Shown: positions 8,296 to 15,991 of the stretch, in pieces
Numbering within the stretch: position 1 is the first letter of the stretch
Layout: each line of letters opens with the position of its first letter
From: Methylobacterium frigidaeris
Lineage (GTDB): Bacteria; Pseudomonadota; Alphaproteobacteria; Rhizobiales; Beijerinckiaceae
Length of the DNA stretch: 39,775 nt
Reading direction: 5' to 3'
Assembly: GCF_022179185.1 (NCBI RefSeq)
Contig: NZ_BPQJ01000056.1
Span: forward strand, 1-39,775
Made by a program: the position numbers and the translations under genes
Notes under the pieces: model-generated
Told to the model about the DNA's origin: nothing
The model's input: the letters and a program-made list of their open reading frames with translations, nothing else
The model's database searches: none

Positions 8296-8336
8296 GTCAT
8301 CCCGGGGTCTCGCCGCAGGCGAGACCCCGGGATGAC
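8296..8336. repeat. perfect 19-bp stem palindrome (CCCGGGATGAC family)
   Basis: The arms GTCATCCCGGGGTCTCGCC and their exact reverse complement are separated by three bases. It lies between the convergent ends of the aminotransferase and DUF3237 genes, so it could act as a bidirectional transcript end. The right arm (CCCGGGATGAC) is shared with the longer repeats at 15809-15948 and 18894-19028, so this appears to be a one-hairpin member of the same family. Confidence 0.75.
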
Positions 8337-8357
8337 GCGGCGCATGCCAACAATCCC

Positions 8358-8828
8358 TCACATCACCCCATACACATCATAAACCGGCCCCGACGGCAGC
8401 CGCTGCCCCACCCCCACGGCGATCAGCGTGTTGAGCCAGGCGAGGTCAGGCGCCCCGGTCTCGAAGCGCAGGGCGGTGCGGAAGTAATAATCTTCCGGCG
8501 CCACCGCCTCGCCGCGACCGAGGCGGGCCAGCACCTCAGGCGGGCCGGCGCGCAGGCCGGTATACTGGCAGTAAACAAGGCCGCCTCCCGAAGCCAAAAA
8601 CGTCAGGCGCACGTCGAGATGGGTCGTGCCGTCGGGCTCGACCCGCAGCCAGTCGCCGGCCGGGCCGGGCATCACCTCAGCCGTGAGGCGCGGACCCGAG
8701 ACGGTGCCGCCGGTCACCGGGACGATCCGCAGGTCGGCGCCGCGGGACGCGCCGATGGCGTGCGGCGCGCCGACCGTGAGGCTCATGCGGAACAGGAACT
8801 CGGTGCGAAGCGGCAGCGGCGCGTCCAT
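8358..8828 (-). CDS. DUF3237 (UPF0311) family protein
   Basis: The protein has 156 residues. LRTEFLFRMSLTVGAPHAIG, then GGTVSGPRL, then DGTTHLDVRLTF and a late EDYYFRTALRFETGAPDLAWLN are the landmarks of the DUF3237 beta-barrel family, whose biochemical role is not established. GGAGGAG precedes the ATG. The gene is 20 bases downstream of the DUF1206 gene, on the same strand, so the two are probably co-transcribed. Confidence 0.82.
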   Translation of the reverse strand: MDAPLPLRTEFLFRMSLTVGAPHAIGASRGADLRIVPVTGGTVSGPRLTAEVMPGPAGDWLRVEPDGTTHLDVRLTFLASGGGLVYCQYTGLRAGPPEVLARLGRGEAVAPEDYYFRTALRFETGAPDLAWLNTLIAVGVGQRLPSGPVYDVYGVM

Positions 8829-8848
8829 GGTGTCTCCTCCGATGATTC

Positions 8849-9691
8849 TTATCGCGCGATATCCTCCACCGCCCGACGCGCCGCGTCGAGGTCCGGCGGG
8901 TCGATGCGGCGATAGCGGGCCTGGACGAGGCCGAACACCCCGAAGGCCGCGAGCCCCGCCGCCGTGAGGCCGAGCAGCACCCAGCCATAGGGCTCTCCCC
9001 GTAGGACCTGGAGGGCGCCGCCGAGGCCCTTCACGTCGCTCGACCGGCTGGCGATCGCTGCGGAGATCAGGAAGCCGCCGATCAAGCCGAAGGTCAGCGC
9101 CCGGGCGGCGTAGCCGAAGCGGCCGACATGCCGCACCCAGTCGCGGGCATCGTGGGGCACGGACAGGCGCTTGCAGACGTCACCCTTCCAGGCCTTCAGC
9201 GCGAAGGCGAGGCCGGCGCCGATGACGATGAGCCCGACCGCGCCGACGAGCCATTGGCCGAAGGGCTGCTGCAGGAGCCAGGCGGTCCAGTCCCGGGCGC
9301 CCTGGTCCTCGGCGGAGCGGGCGGTGCCGCGCCCGAGCGCCGCCAGCATCATCGAGGCGCCGAGGCCGCCATAGGTCACGCCGCTGACGAGGTGGCCGGC
9401 CCGGGTCGCCAGCCCCTTGGCCGAGCGGCCGTAGCCGTCGGCGTCGGTGACCGCCTCGACCACGCGCCAGAGCGCGAAGGCGGCGAGGCCGAAGGCCACG
9501 ATGCCGAGCAGGATCCAGCCGAAGGGCCGCTCCAGCAGGATCAGGAGGGCGCTGCGGCTGCCCCCGGTCTGTCCGCCGATGCCGATCGCCGCCAGAACCG
9601 CGAGACCGCCGACGAGGCAGTAGGTGACCCCGCGGGCGCCGTAGCCGAGGCGGGCGAGCAGTTCGAGGGCTTGCCGGCCATCGGGGCGCAT
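8849..9691 (-). CDS. DUF1206 integral membrane protein
   Basis: The protein has 280 residues built from three repeats of a two-helix unit. The repeats start near residues 12 (ARLGYGARGVTY), 95 (TRAGHLVSGVTYG) and 190 (GRFGYAARALTFG), each followed by a glycine-rich helix and a second helix ending in an AF motif. This triple arrangement defines DUF1206; the function is not known. It sits in a minus-strand run with DUF533 upstream (12 bases) and DUF3237 downstream, an envelope-type neighbourhood. Confidence 0.85.
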   Translation of the reverse strand: MRPDGRQALELLARLGYGARGVTYCLVGGLAVLAAIGIGGQTGGSRSALLILLERPFGWILLGIVAFGLAAFALWRVVEAVTDADGYGRSAKGLATRAGHLVSGVTYGGLGASMMLAALGRGTARSAEDQGARDWTAWLLQQPFGQWLVGAVGLIVIGAGLAFALKAWKGDVCKRLSVPHDARDWVRHVGRFGYAARALTFGLIGGFLISAAIASRSSDVKGLGGALQVLRGEPYGWVLLGLTAAGLAAFGVFGLVQARYRRIDPPDLDAARRAVEDIAR

Positions 9692-9703
9692 GACGGCCTC
9701 CGG

Positions 9704-10237
9704 TCAGGCCGCGAGGCCGGATTCGACCCGTTCGACCGCAGCCTCGTCAAGGTCGAGAGCCTCGGCCAGCATGCGCAGGAAGGTGCGCTCCTGCATCGTG
9801 TCGGGGTCGATCGCGAGGCGGGCCGCGGCGTAGACCCGGGCGCCGGCTTCGGGATCCTGCACACGGTCGGCGATCTCGTCGATCGTCGCCGGGTCCTCCA
9901 GCTCGCGGGCGAGCCATTGCCGGCCGGCGAGGTCGAGGCCGGATTCGGCGACCGCCGCGTCGAGCCGCTTGCGCTCGTGGGCATCGATCACCCCGTCGGC
10001 GGCCGATGCCGCCACCATGATGCGCAGGCAGAGCGTCGCCTCGTCATCGCTGAGCGCGCCGGCATCGAAGGGCGTCCCGGACGACCCAGGGGAGGCCTTG
10101 GCGGCCGGCGCCCCGTGCTGCGTCGCCCGCAGGGCCAGCCCGGCGATCAGCGCCAGCCCGCCGAGGGCGGCGGAGGCCGCGAGCCCGCCGCGACGACTGC
10201 GCACCAGGGCGTCCAGCACCCGTTTCACCTCGGCCAT
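9704..10237 (-). CDS. DUF533/TerB-like membrane-anchored protein
   Basis: The protein has 177 residues. One helix at about 19-38 (LAASAALGGLALIAGLAL) is followed by a linker and a helical TerB-like domain (about 60-175) with the acidic GALSDDEATLCLRIMVAASAADGVIDAHE region. That region suits a metal-binding TerB/DUF533 fold. A GTG one codon earlier is open, but GGAGG lies five bases from the ATG at 10237 and favours it. Co-transcription with the DUF1206 gene is likely. The role is unknown. Confidence 0.8.
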   Translation of the reverse strand: MAEVKRVLDALVRSRRGGLAASAALGGLALIAGLALRATQHGAPAAKASPGSSGTPFDAGALSDDEATLCLRIMVAASAADGVIDAHERKRLDAAVAESGLDLAGRQWLARELEDPATIDEIADRVQDPEAGARVYAAARLAIDPDTMQERTFLRMLAEALDLDEAAVERVESGLAA

Positions 10238-10302
10238 CACGCCCTCCCATCCGACTCACTTCTTTGCCGACAACGGTCTCGCCCGGCTCCGGTTCGCGGA
10301 GC

Positions 10303-11157
10303 ATGGACAGATCGCCCCGCCCGTTGCGCCGCCACGCTCGGAGCGCCATCTCTCCGGTCATGCTTCTCGCCGTGATTTGGCTCGCGCGCACCCTCGTGCT
10401 CGCGCTCGTCCTCCTGTTCCTGCTGCCGCTCGCCGCCCACGCCCTGTGGTGGTGGAGCCGCGACGACCTCGCCCCCGACTGGTCCACCGCCGACTGGTCG
10501 AGCGCCCGGCTCCTGCCCGCCGCCGCGGCGGCGCCGGAGGCCAAGGTGCGGATCTACGCCGCCCGGGTCGGGCGCTGGCGGGGCATCTTCGCCCATCACA
10601 CCTGGATCGTCGTCAAGGAGGCCGGCGCCCCGCGCTACACCCGCTACGACGTGGTCGGCTGGGGCCTGCCGGTGCGCACCGATGCCTACGCGGCCGATGC
10701 GCGCTGGTTCGGCAACCCGCCGCAGGTGGTGCTGGCCCTCGACGGCGAAGCGGCGGAGCGCGCCGTGCCGCGCATCCGCGAGGCGGTCGCGGCCTACCCG
10801 CACCGCAAGGCCGGCAGCTACAGCGCCTGGCCGGGGCCGAACTCCAACACCTTCGTGGCCCACGTGCTGCGGGCGGTGCCGGAACTTGCCGTGGCGCTCC
10901 CGCCGACGGCCCTCGGCAAGGACTTTTCGGAGAACCTGGTCGCCTGGACGCCGAGCCGCACCGGCTTGCAGCTCTCCGCCCGCGGCTATCTCGGCCTCAC
11001 CCTCGGCTGGGTCGAGCGAATCGAGGTGAACGTCCTCGGCGCGGTGGCGGGGCTCGACCTGCGCCGCCCGGCCCTGAAGCTGCCGGGCTGGGGCCGCATC
11101 GGCATGGACCCGGCCGGCGCGACCGAGACGCTGATCGCCCCGACGGCGCGCGGTTGA
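10303..11157 (+). CDS. DUF3750 family membrane-anchored protein
   Basis: The protein has about 284 residues. A basic N-terminus leads into a helix (about 20-45, LAVIWLARTLVLALVLLFLL). The rest is a soluble domain with VRIYAARVGRWRGIFAHHTWIVVK, YDVVGWG and SYSAWPGPNSNTFV, which are hallmarks of DUF3750. The His in AHHTW and the late PGPNSNTF resemble papain-like permuted NlpC/P60-type active sites, but that is a guess. The frame is open to a TTG at 10264; the ATG at 10303 is my choice, and 10360 is also possible. It is divergent from the DUF533 gene with only 65 bases between. Confidence 0.78.
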   Translation: MDRSPRPLRRHARSAISPVMLLAVIWLARTLVLALVLLFLLPLAAHALWWWSRDDLAPDWSTADWSSARLLPAAAAAPEAKVRIYAARVGRWRGIFAHHTWIVVKEAGAPRYTRYDVVGWGLPVRTDAYAADARWFGNPPQVVLALDGEAAERAVPRIREAVAAYPHRKAGSYSAWPGPNSNTFVAHVLRAVPELAVALPPTALGKDFSENLVAWTPSRTGLQLSARGYLGLTLGWVERIEVNVLGAVAGLDLRRPALKLPGWGRIGMDPAGATETLIAPTARG

Positions 11158-11161
11158 GGCG

Positions 11162-12304
11162 TCACGTCCCTGCCCGGTCGAGCGCACGGTCCGCCGGCAC
11201 CTGTCCGAAGGGTAGCAACAGATTGCGGGCCGCCGCCGCGACCGCCGCGAGGTCCCGCGCACCGAGCATCAGGTCGATCTCGCCGCGCTGCTGGTGGCGG
11301 ATGGCGTGGGAGAGCAGGCTCACCCGCGGGTCGCCGGCTTGGCCCAAGGCCTCGTCGGCCATCTGCACCGCGCCCGCGTGGTGGCGGCTCATCAGGGCGA
11401 CGAACAGGGCGTCGAAGGCGCGGCCCTCGGCCTGGCGCAGGGCATCAACCTCGTCGGGGCGCGGCATCCCCGGCATCGCCTCGCGCTCCTGCGGCGTGCA
11501 GAGGGGCGAGAGCGTCGGAAACCAGCTGTCCCACCACTGCGTCATCACGGCGATCTCGCCGTTCTGCGCCGCGACCATCAGCCCGGCGAGCGCCCGCAGG
11601 TGTGGATCCTCGGCCTTGGCCACGGCGAGCGACGCGAGCTGTGCGCCCTGCGCGTGGTGCTCGGTCATCCGCCGCAGGTAACTCTGGTCGAACGCCTCGT
11701 CGCCGAGATGCGGCACCTCTCCCCAGCCGAGGAGCGCCAGGAGGCCGAGCGCGGAGGCTCCCGCCGCCGCGAGTCCGGCCCACAGGGCCGCGAAGCTGCG
11801 GTGGGGCGAGGGCCTGCCGGCGATCCGGTCGCGGAGAGCGGGGAACAGCGGGTAGATCGAGGCCGAGGTCAGGTGGACCAGGAAGCCGATCCAGTAGGGC
11901 TGCTCGAGAGTGAAGATCGGCTGGCGGAACGGCAGCAGCGGCACCAGCACGAACCATTCGAGGGACGAGGTCAGGAGCGCCCAGGGCCCGCACAGGACCA
12001 GCAGGGTGGCGGGCGACAGCCTCGCCGTCCAGCGGCCGAGGAGTCCGAAGAACACCAGCGCCCAGAAGAAAGCCGCCCATTGATGGAAGAGGATGCCGGC
12101 CGCGATGACGGGCCAGGTCGGCTCGGGCGAGAGCGCGGCGTCGCGCAGCGGGATCGCCGCCACCACCATCCAGTCCACCACCGCGTCGCGGCCGATGCGG
12201 GCGGCGGTCAACTGGCTCACCAGGGTCGAGAAGGTGCTGCTGAGAAGCCCGAGCAGGGCGGCGGCGCGCCAAGCCTTGGCGTCTCCGAAGGGCCGGATGA
12301 GCAT
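11162..12304 (-). CDS. membrane protein with C-terminal DUF305 domain
   Basis: The protein has 380 residues. Residues 1-195 hold about five or six hydrophobic helices (for example 68-90, 98-122, 138-155 and 172-194). Residues about 203-360 are a DUF305 domain, a ferritin-like helical fold, with its paired histidines at 216-217 (MTEHHAQGAQLA) and 308-309 (SRHHAGAVQMA). DUF305 proteins are usually small secreted proteins, often tied to copper, so the membrane fusion is unusual. It converges on the DUF3750 gene with only four bases between the stops. The start ATG at 12304 has no strong ribosome site. Confidence 0.8.
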   Translation of the reverse strand: MLIRPFGDAKAWRAAALLGLLSSTFSTLVSQLTAARIGRDAVVDWMVVAAIPLRDAALSPEPTWPVIAAGILFHQWAAFFWALVFFGLLGRWTARLSPATLLVLCGPWALLTSSLEWFVLVPLLPFRQPIFTLEQPYWIGFLVHLTSASIYPLFPALRDRIAGRPSPHRSFAALWAGLAAAGASALGLLALLGWGEVPHLGDEAFDQSYLRRMTEHHAQGAQLASLAVAKAEDPHLRALAGLMVAAQNGEIAVMTQWWDSWFPTLSPLCTPQEREAMPGMPRPDEVDALRQAEGRAFDALFVALMSRHHAGAVQMADEALGQAGDPRVSLLSHAIRHQQRGEIDLMLGARDLAAVAAAARNLLLPFGQVPADRALDRAGT

Positions 12305-12439
12305 CGTGACGGATCGCTCCCGCGCGGAGTCGTTCCCGACCCCATACGGGATGGGGGCGGCGCGCCACGACAGCCTATGTTGCCCGTTCGCCTCAATGCG
12401 GGTGTCGGGGCGGGTGCCGGGGGATCAGCGGCACGCGGG

Positions 12440-12465
12440 CCGTGAACCAAACCCGTGAACCAAAC
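12440..12465. repeat. tandem 13-bp direct repeat
   Basis: CCGTGAACCAAAC occurs twice in succession with no spacer. It lies in the 206-base gap upstream of the DUF305-fusion gene and of a small plus-strand gene. It could be a replication slip or a protein-binding site; nothing decides between them. Confidence 0.5.
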
Positions 12466-12510
12466 CATGGTGCGGCGCGTTGAACCTGGCCCCGAGGTAT
12501 GCACGGCCAC

Positions 12511-12726
12511 ATGTCCAGCTCCCGATTCGTCAAGGCCGACGCGGCCCCCTCCCCGCTCACCGGCCCCTTCGCCCCGGTCCTCACCGGCGTGTCGCGCGGG
12601 CTGCAGGACCTGTTTCCTCCGGTCGAGCTGCCCCGGGCCGTGCGCGACGCGCAGGAAGAGGACGAGCAGCAGGCCATCGCCCCGGTGCTACGGACGCGCC
12701 AGGTGCCGGAGCCACGGCTGGCCTGA
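12511..12726 (+). CDS. small hypothetical protein
   Basis: The reading frame gives 71 residues from the ATG at 12511 (75 from the ATG at 12499). The chain is polar, with an acidic run (AQEEDEQQ) near the end and no signal peptide or helix. I do not recognise it. The GAGG upstream is at an awkward distance from either start, and the complementary strand is also open, so this may not be a gene. Its stop lies only nine bases from the stop of the LacI regulator on the other strand. Confidence 0.35.
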   Translation: MSSSRFVKADAAPSPLTGPFAPVLTGVSRGLQDLFPPVELPRAVRDAQEEDEQQAIAPVLRTRQVPEPRLA

Positions 12727-12735
12727 CCGGCACCG

Positions 12736-13770
12736 CTAGCCGGTGCTCTCCCGCAGGAGGAGCCGGAACCCCAGATCGGTCACTGCGGGCGCCCCCGCGT
12801 CGCCGTCGAGGAGCCCGAGCAGCAACGCACCCGTCCGCCGCCCGATCTCCGTAGCATCGACCGCGATGGTCGAGAGCCTCGGCACGCATTGGCGGCCGAT
12901 CTCGAAATCGCCGAAGCCGAGGATCCGGACGTCCTGCGGCACCCGGATGCCGCGGCGCCGGCACTCCATCAGGGCGCCGAAGGCCGAGATGTCGGAGACG
13001 AGGAAGACCGCCTCCGCGCCGCCGCGGCGCAGGAGTTCCGCCATCGCCTCGGCGCCGTGCGCGAAGGCGCCCGCCGGCCGGCCATGATGCAGGATCAGGT
13101 CGGTCGGAAGACCGGCCTGCTCAAGGCCGTCGCGCAACCCGCGCAGGCGCTCCTCGCCGCGGAAGTCCCGGGCCTCACCGGTTCGCTCAGGCCCGAGCCC
13201 GGCGATGCGGGTGGCGCCCAGACCCGCCAAGGTCTCCGCCGCGAGCCGGCCGACCTCGTAATTCGAGAACCCCACCGCCCGGTCGATCGGCGCCGCGGGC
13301 CGTTCCCAGATCTCCACCACCGGTACGCCGGCGCGGGCGAGGAGATCGTGGGCGGCGGGGGAGTGCTGCATGCCCGACACCACGATCGCGTCGGGGCGGC
13401 GCGCCAGCATCGCGCGCAACACTACCTCCTCCTCGGGCACCGAGTAGCCGGTGAACCCGATCAGGGGCTGGTAGCCGCGCGGGCGCATCGCGGCGGTGAG
13501 GCCGGCGGCGGTGTCGGCGAAGTTCGGGTTGGTCAGCGTCGGGACGATCAGGGCGACGAAACCGGTGCGCCGCGACGACAGGCCCCCCGCCCCGCGATCC
13601 GGCACGTAGCCGAGCCGGTCGACCGCCGCGAGCACCCGCACCCGCGTGTCCTCCGAGACGAGGCCGGGATCGGCGAGGGTGCGCGAAACCGTCATCGGGG
13701 AAACGCCGGCGAGGCGCGACACGTCGCGCATCGTCGGCGCCCGGCGGGCCGGCGCCCGGGTCTCGGCCAC
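12736..13770 (-). CDS. LacI/GntR-type transcriptional regulator of the idonate locus
   Basis: The protein has 344 residues from the GTG at 13770. The LacI helix-turn-helix is at about 13-35 (TMRDVSRLAGVSPMTVSRTL) and a periplasmic-binding-protein-like effector domain follows (about 70-340), with the dimer motif RILGFGDFEIGRQCVPRLST. Length and features fit the GntR/IdnR branch of LacI regulators that sense gluconate or idonate. The GTG starts eight bases after the idnD stop; an internal ATG at 13731 would cut into the DNA-binding domain. It is probably co-transcribed with idnD and acts at the palindrome at 14901-14914, so it would control its own operon and idnO. That target is inference. Confidence 0.87.
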   Translation of the reverse strand: MAETRAPARRAPTMRDVSRLAGVSPMTVSRTLADPGLVSEDTRVRVLAAVDRLGYVPDRGAGGLSSRRTGFVALIVPTLTNPNFADTAAGLTAAMRPRGYQPLIGFTGYSVPEEEVVLRAMLARRPDAIVVSGMQHSPAAHDLLARAGVPVVEIWERPAAPIDRAVGFSNYEVGRLAAETLAGLGATRIAGLGPERTGEARDFRGEERLRGLRDGLEQAGLPTDLILHHGRPAGAFAHGAEAMAELLRRGGAEAVFLVSDISAFGALMECRRRGIRVPQDVRILGFGDFEIGRQCVPRLSTIAVDATEIGRRTGALLLGLLDGDAGAPAVTDLGFRLLLRESTG

Positions 13771-13778
13771 GCGGGCGC

Positions 13779-14819
13779 CTAGAAGGCGAGGTGGACCTTG
13801 ATCGCCCGGGTGCGGTCGGCGGCAAGCGCAAAGGCCTCGTCGGCCCGGGCCATCGGCATCTCGGCGGACAGGATCGGCCCGACATCGATCCGGCCGGCGG
13901 CGAGGAGCGCGATGGCGGTGCGGTACTCCTCGTGGAAGCGGAACGCGCCGACGAAGTCGATCTCGCGGGCCATCAGCAGGTTGGCCGGCACCGGTACGTC
14001 GCCCGGCGGCATCATGCCGAGCTGCACCACCCGGCCGCCGGGCCGCACCACCCGGAACAGCGAGGCGAGGGCCGAAGGGGAGCCGGTGGCTTCGAGCGCG
14101 ACGTCGAAGGTGCCCTTGTCGGCCTCGTAAGCGGCCAGCCGCTCCGGCTCGGTACCGACGTTGATGGTCTCGGCGGCGCCGATCTCGCGGGCGAGCCCGA
14201 GCGGCGCATCGGCGAGGTCGGTGCAGACGATCCGGCGGGCGCCGGCGAGCTTCGCGGCCATCAGGCACAGGAGGCCGATCGGCCCCGCCCCGGCGATGAG
14301 GACGTGACGGCCCAGGAGCTCTCCCGCTCGCCGCACCCCGTGCAGCGCCACCGCCAGCGGCTCGCCGCAGGCCGCGACCCGCATCGGCATCGAATCCGGC
14401 ACCACCACGCATTGGTCGGCCCGGGCGAGGAAGAGTTCGCTGAAGCCGCCCTGGACGTGCGGGAAGATCGCCGCCGAGCCGAAGAAGCGCATGTTGCGGC
14501 ACAGGTTCGAGCGGCCGGCGCGGCAATAGTCGCAAGACAGGCAGGGCCGGCTCGGATCCACCGCGACCCGGTCGCCGGGCTTCACGCTCGTGACGGCCGC
14601 CCCGACCCGGGCCACCGTGCCGGCGACCTCGTGGCCGAGCACCATCGGCTCGCGAAGCGAGAAGTCGCCGACCCGGCCCTTGCCGTAATAGGACAGGTCC
14701 GAGCCGCAGATGCCGCCGGCGCCGAGCGCCACCACGACCTCGTCCGCCTCCGGCTCGCGGAGGGAGATCGCCTCGACCCGCAGGTCCTTGGCGGCGTGGA
14801 TGCGCGCGGCGAGCGTCAT
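13779..14819 (-). CDS. idnD: L-idonate 5-dehydrogenase, zinc alcohol dehydrogenase family
   Basis: This medium-chain zinc dehydrogenase has 346 residues. The catalytic zinc region is GGICGSDLSYYGKGRVG and GHEVAGTV; the structural zinc cysteines are in CLSCDYCRAGRSNLC (about 93-107); the NAD fold shows GAGPIGLLCL. The SDLSYYGKGRVGDF stretch is typical of L-idonate 5-dehydrogenase, which converts L-idonate to 5-keto-D-gluconate. AGGAG lies nine bases before the ATG. The divergent neighbour is gluconate 5-dehydrogenase (idnO), the next step, and the LacI regulator follows, so the context supports the call. Sorbitol or threonine dehydrogenase is less likely. Confidence 0.88.
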   Translation of the reverse strand: MTLAARIHAAKDLRVEAISLREPEADEVVVALGAGGICGSDLSYYGKGRVGDFSLREPMVLGHEVAGTVARVGAAVTSVKPGDRVAVDPSRPCLSCDYCRAGRSNLCRNMRFFGSAAIFPHVQGGFSELFLARADQCVVVPDSMPMRVAACGEPLAVALHGVRRAGELLGRHVLIAGAGPIGLLCLMAAKLAGARRIVCTDLADAPLGLAREIGAAETINVGTEPERLAAYEADKGTFDVALEATGSPSALASLFRVVRPGGRVVQLGMMPPGDVPVPANLLMAREIDFVGAFRFHEEYRTAIALLAAGRIDVGPILSAEMPMARADEAFALAADRTRAIKVHLAF

Positions 14820-14900
14820 GGCGAAGGTCTCCTCCCGTGCGGCTCCCGGGCCCGCGCGAATCTCTCTCGCGAATCTCCGGCGCCGAGATGCCGCTTGCGT

Positions 14901-14914
14901 TGGTATCGGTACCA
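14901..14914. promoter_or_regulatory. candidate LacI/GntR-type operator
   Basis: TGGTATCGGTACCA is a palindrome with two mismatched positions (6 and 9) and a central CG. Palindromes with a central CG pair are the hallmark of LacI-family operators, and this resembles the GntR site TGTTACCGGTAACA of enteric bacteria. It stands about 82 bases upstream of idnD and 86 upstream of idnO, centred between the divergent genes. Binding by the adjacent LacI protein is inference. Confidence 0.65.
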
Positions 14915-14999
14915 TGGTTCCCTCAGGGCACAAGCGCAATCGCGGGAGCGGCCTTGCCGGCCGCCAGGATTCGAGGGCGCCCAGGGGAGGAAGCGTGTC

Positions 15000-15767
15000 T
15001 TGTCGACCGCCTTGTTCGATCTGTCGGGCCGACGGGCCCTGGTGACCGGCTCCAGCCAGGGCATTGGCCTGTCGCTGGCGCTCGGCCTCGGCCGCGCCGG
15101 GGCGACGATCGTGCTGAACGGCCGCGACAGGCCTAAGCTCGACGGCGCGGTGGCCGAGCTGCGCAAAGAGGGAATCGCCGCGGAGGCCGCGGCCTTCGAC
15201 GTGTCGGACGCCGCCGCCGTGAAGGCGGGAGTCGACCGGATCGAGGCGGAGATCGGTCCCCTCGACATCCTGGTCAACAATGCCGGCATCCAGCGCCGCG
15301 CGCCGCTCGAGGATTACCCGGTCGAGACCTGGCACGAGCTGATGCGGATCAACCTCGACAGCGTGTTCTATGTCGGCCAAGCGGTGGCCCGGCACATGAT
15401 TTCGCGCAAGCGCGGCAAGATCATCAACATCGCCAGCCTCCAGAGCGAGGCGGCGCGCTACTCCATCGCCCCCTACACCGCCTCGAAGGGCGCGGTGAAG
15501 AACCTGACCAAGGGCATGTGCACCGACTGGGCCCGCCACGGCCTGCAGGTGAACGGCATCGGCCCGGGCTACTTCGCCACGCCGCTGAACCAGGCGCTGA
15601 TCGAGAACCCGGAATTCGACGCCTGGCTCAAGAACCGCACCCCCGCCGGGCGCTGGGGGCGGGTGGAGGAATTGCAGGGCGCGGCGATCTTCCTCGCCTC
15701 GGCCGCGTCGGACTTCGTCAACGGGCAGATCCTCTACGTGGACGGGGGTGTGCTGGCGACGCTGTGA
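15000..15767 (+). CDS. idnO: gluconate 5-dehydrogenase
   Basis: The SDR has 255 residues. Its motifs are TGSSQGIG (cofactor), NNAGIQRR, IINIASLQSEAARYSIAPYTASKGAVKNLTKGM (active site Ser, Tyr and Lys) and VNGIGPGYFATPLN. These match gluconate 5-dehydrogenase, which reduces 5-keto-D-gluconate to D-gluconate. The start is the TTG at 15000, set by GGAGG nine bases upstream; there is no ATG or GTG in frame nearby. It is divergent from idnD, and together they convert L-idonate to D-gluconate through 5-ketogluconate. No gluconate kinase, dehydratase or transporter gene is in the window. Confidence 0.9.
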   Translation: MSTALFDLSGRRALVTGSSQGIGLSLALGLGRAGATIVLNGRDRPKLDGAVAELRKEGIAAEAAAFDVSDAAAVKAGVDRIEAEIGPLDILVNNAGIQRRAPLEDYPVETWHELMRINLDSVFYVGQAVARHMISRKRGKIINIASLQSEAARYSIAPYTASKGAVKNLTKGMCTDWARHGLQVNGIGPGYFATPLNQALIENPEFDAWLKNRTPAGRWGRVEELQGAAIFLASAASDFVNGQILYVDGGVLATL

Positions 15768-15808
15768 GGGCGTCTTCGTTCTCGCGCAAAGTCAACGACC
15801 TCCTCCTG

Positions 15809-15948
15809 GTCATTCCGAGGCCGCATCGCGGCGCCCGGAGTCCAGAACCACTGGTCGTGCGGAGCGAGGCGAAACGCTGTCCGCTCTCTTCAGATGAGCC
15901 TGCGGTTCTGGATCCCGGGCTCTCGCCTTCGGCGAGCCCCGGGATGAC
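15809..15948. repeat. composite palindromic intergenic repeat (CCCGGGATGAC family), long form
   Basis: It begins GTCATTCCGAGGCCGC and ends GCCCCGGGATGAC. An inner pair, CCAGAACC near 15842 and GGTTCTGG at 15904, is complementary, so the whole can fold as a long forked hairpin. The right side contains the perfect hairpin CTCGCC-TTC-GGCGAG. It is placed between idnO and the OB-fold/PepSY gene, which converge. A second long copy is at 18894-19028 and a short one at 8296-8336. No reading frame is seen inside. Confidence 0.72.
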
Positions 15949-15991
15949 ACAGAGGTTATCGGAACTCGCCGAACTTCGGTTATCTTGATCG

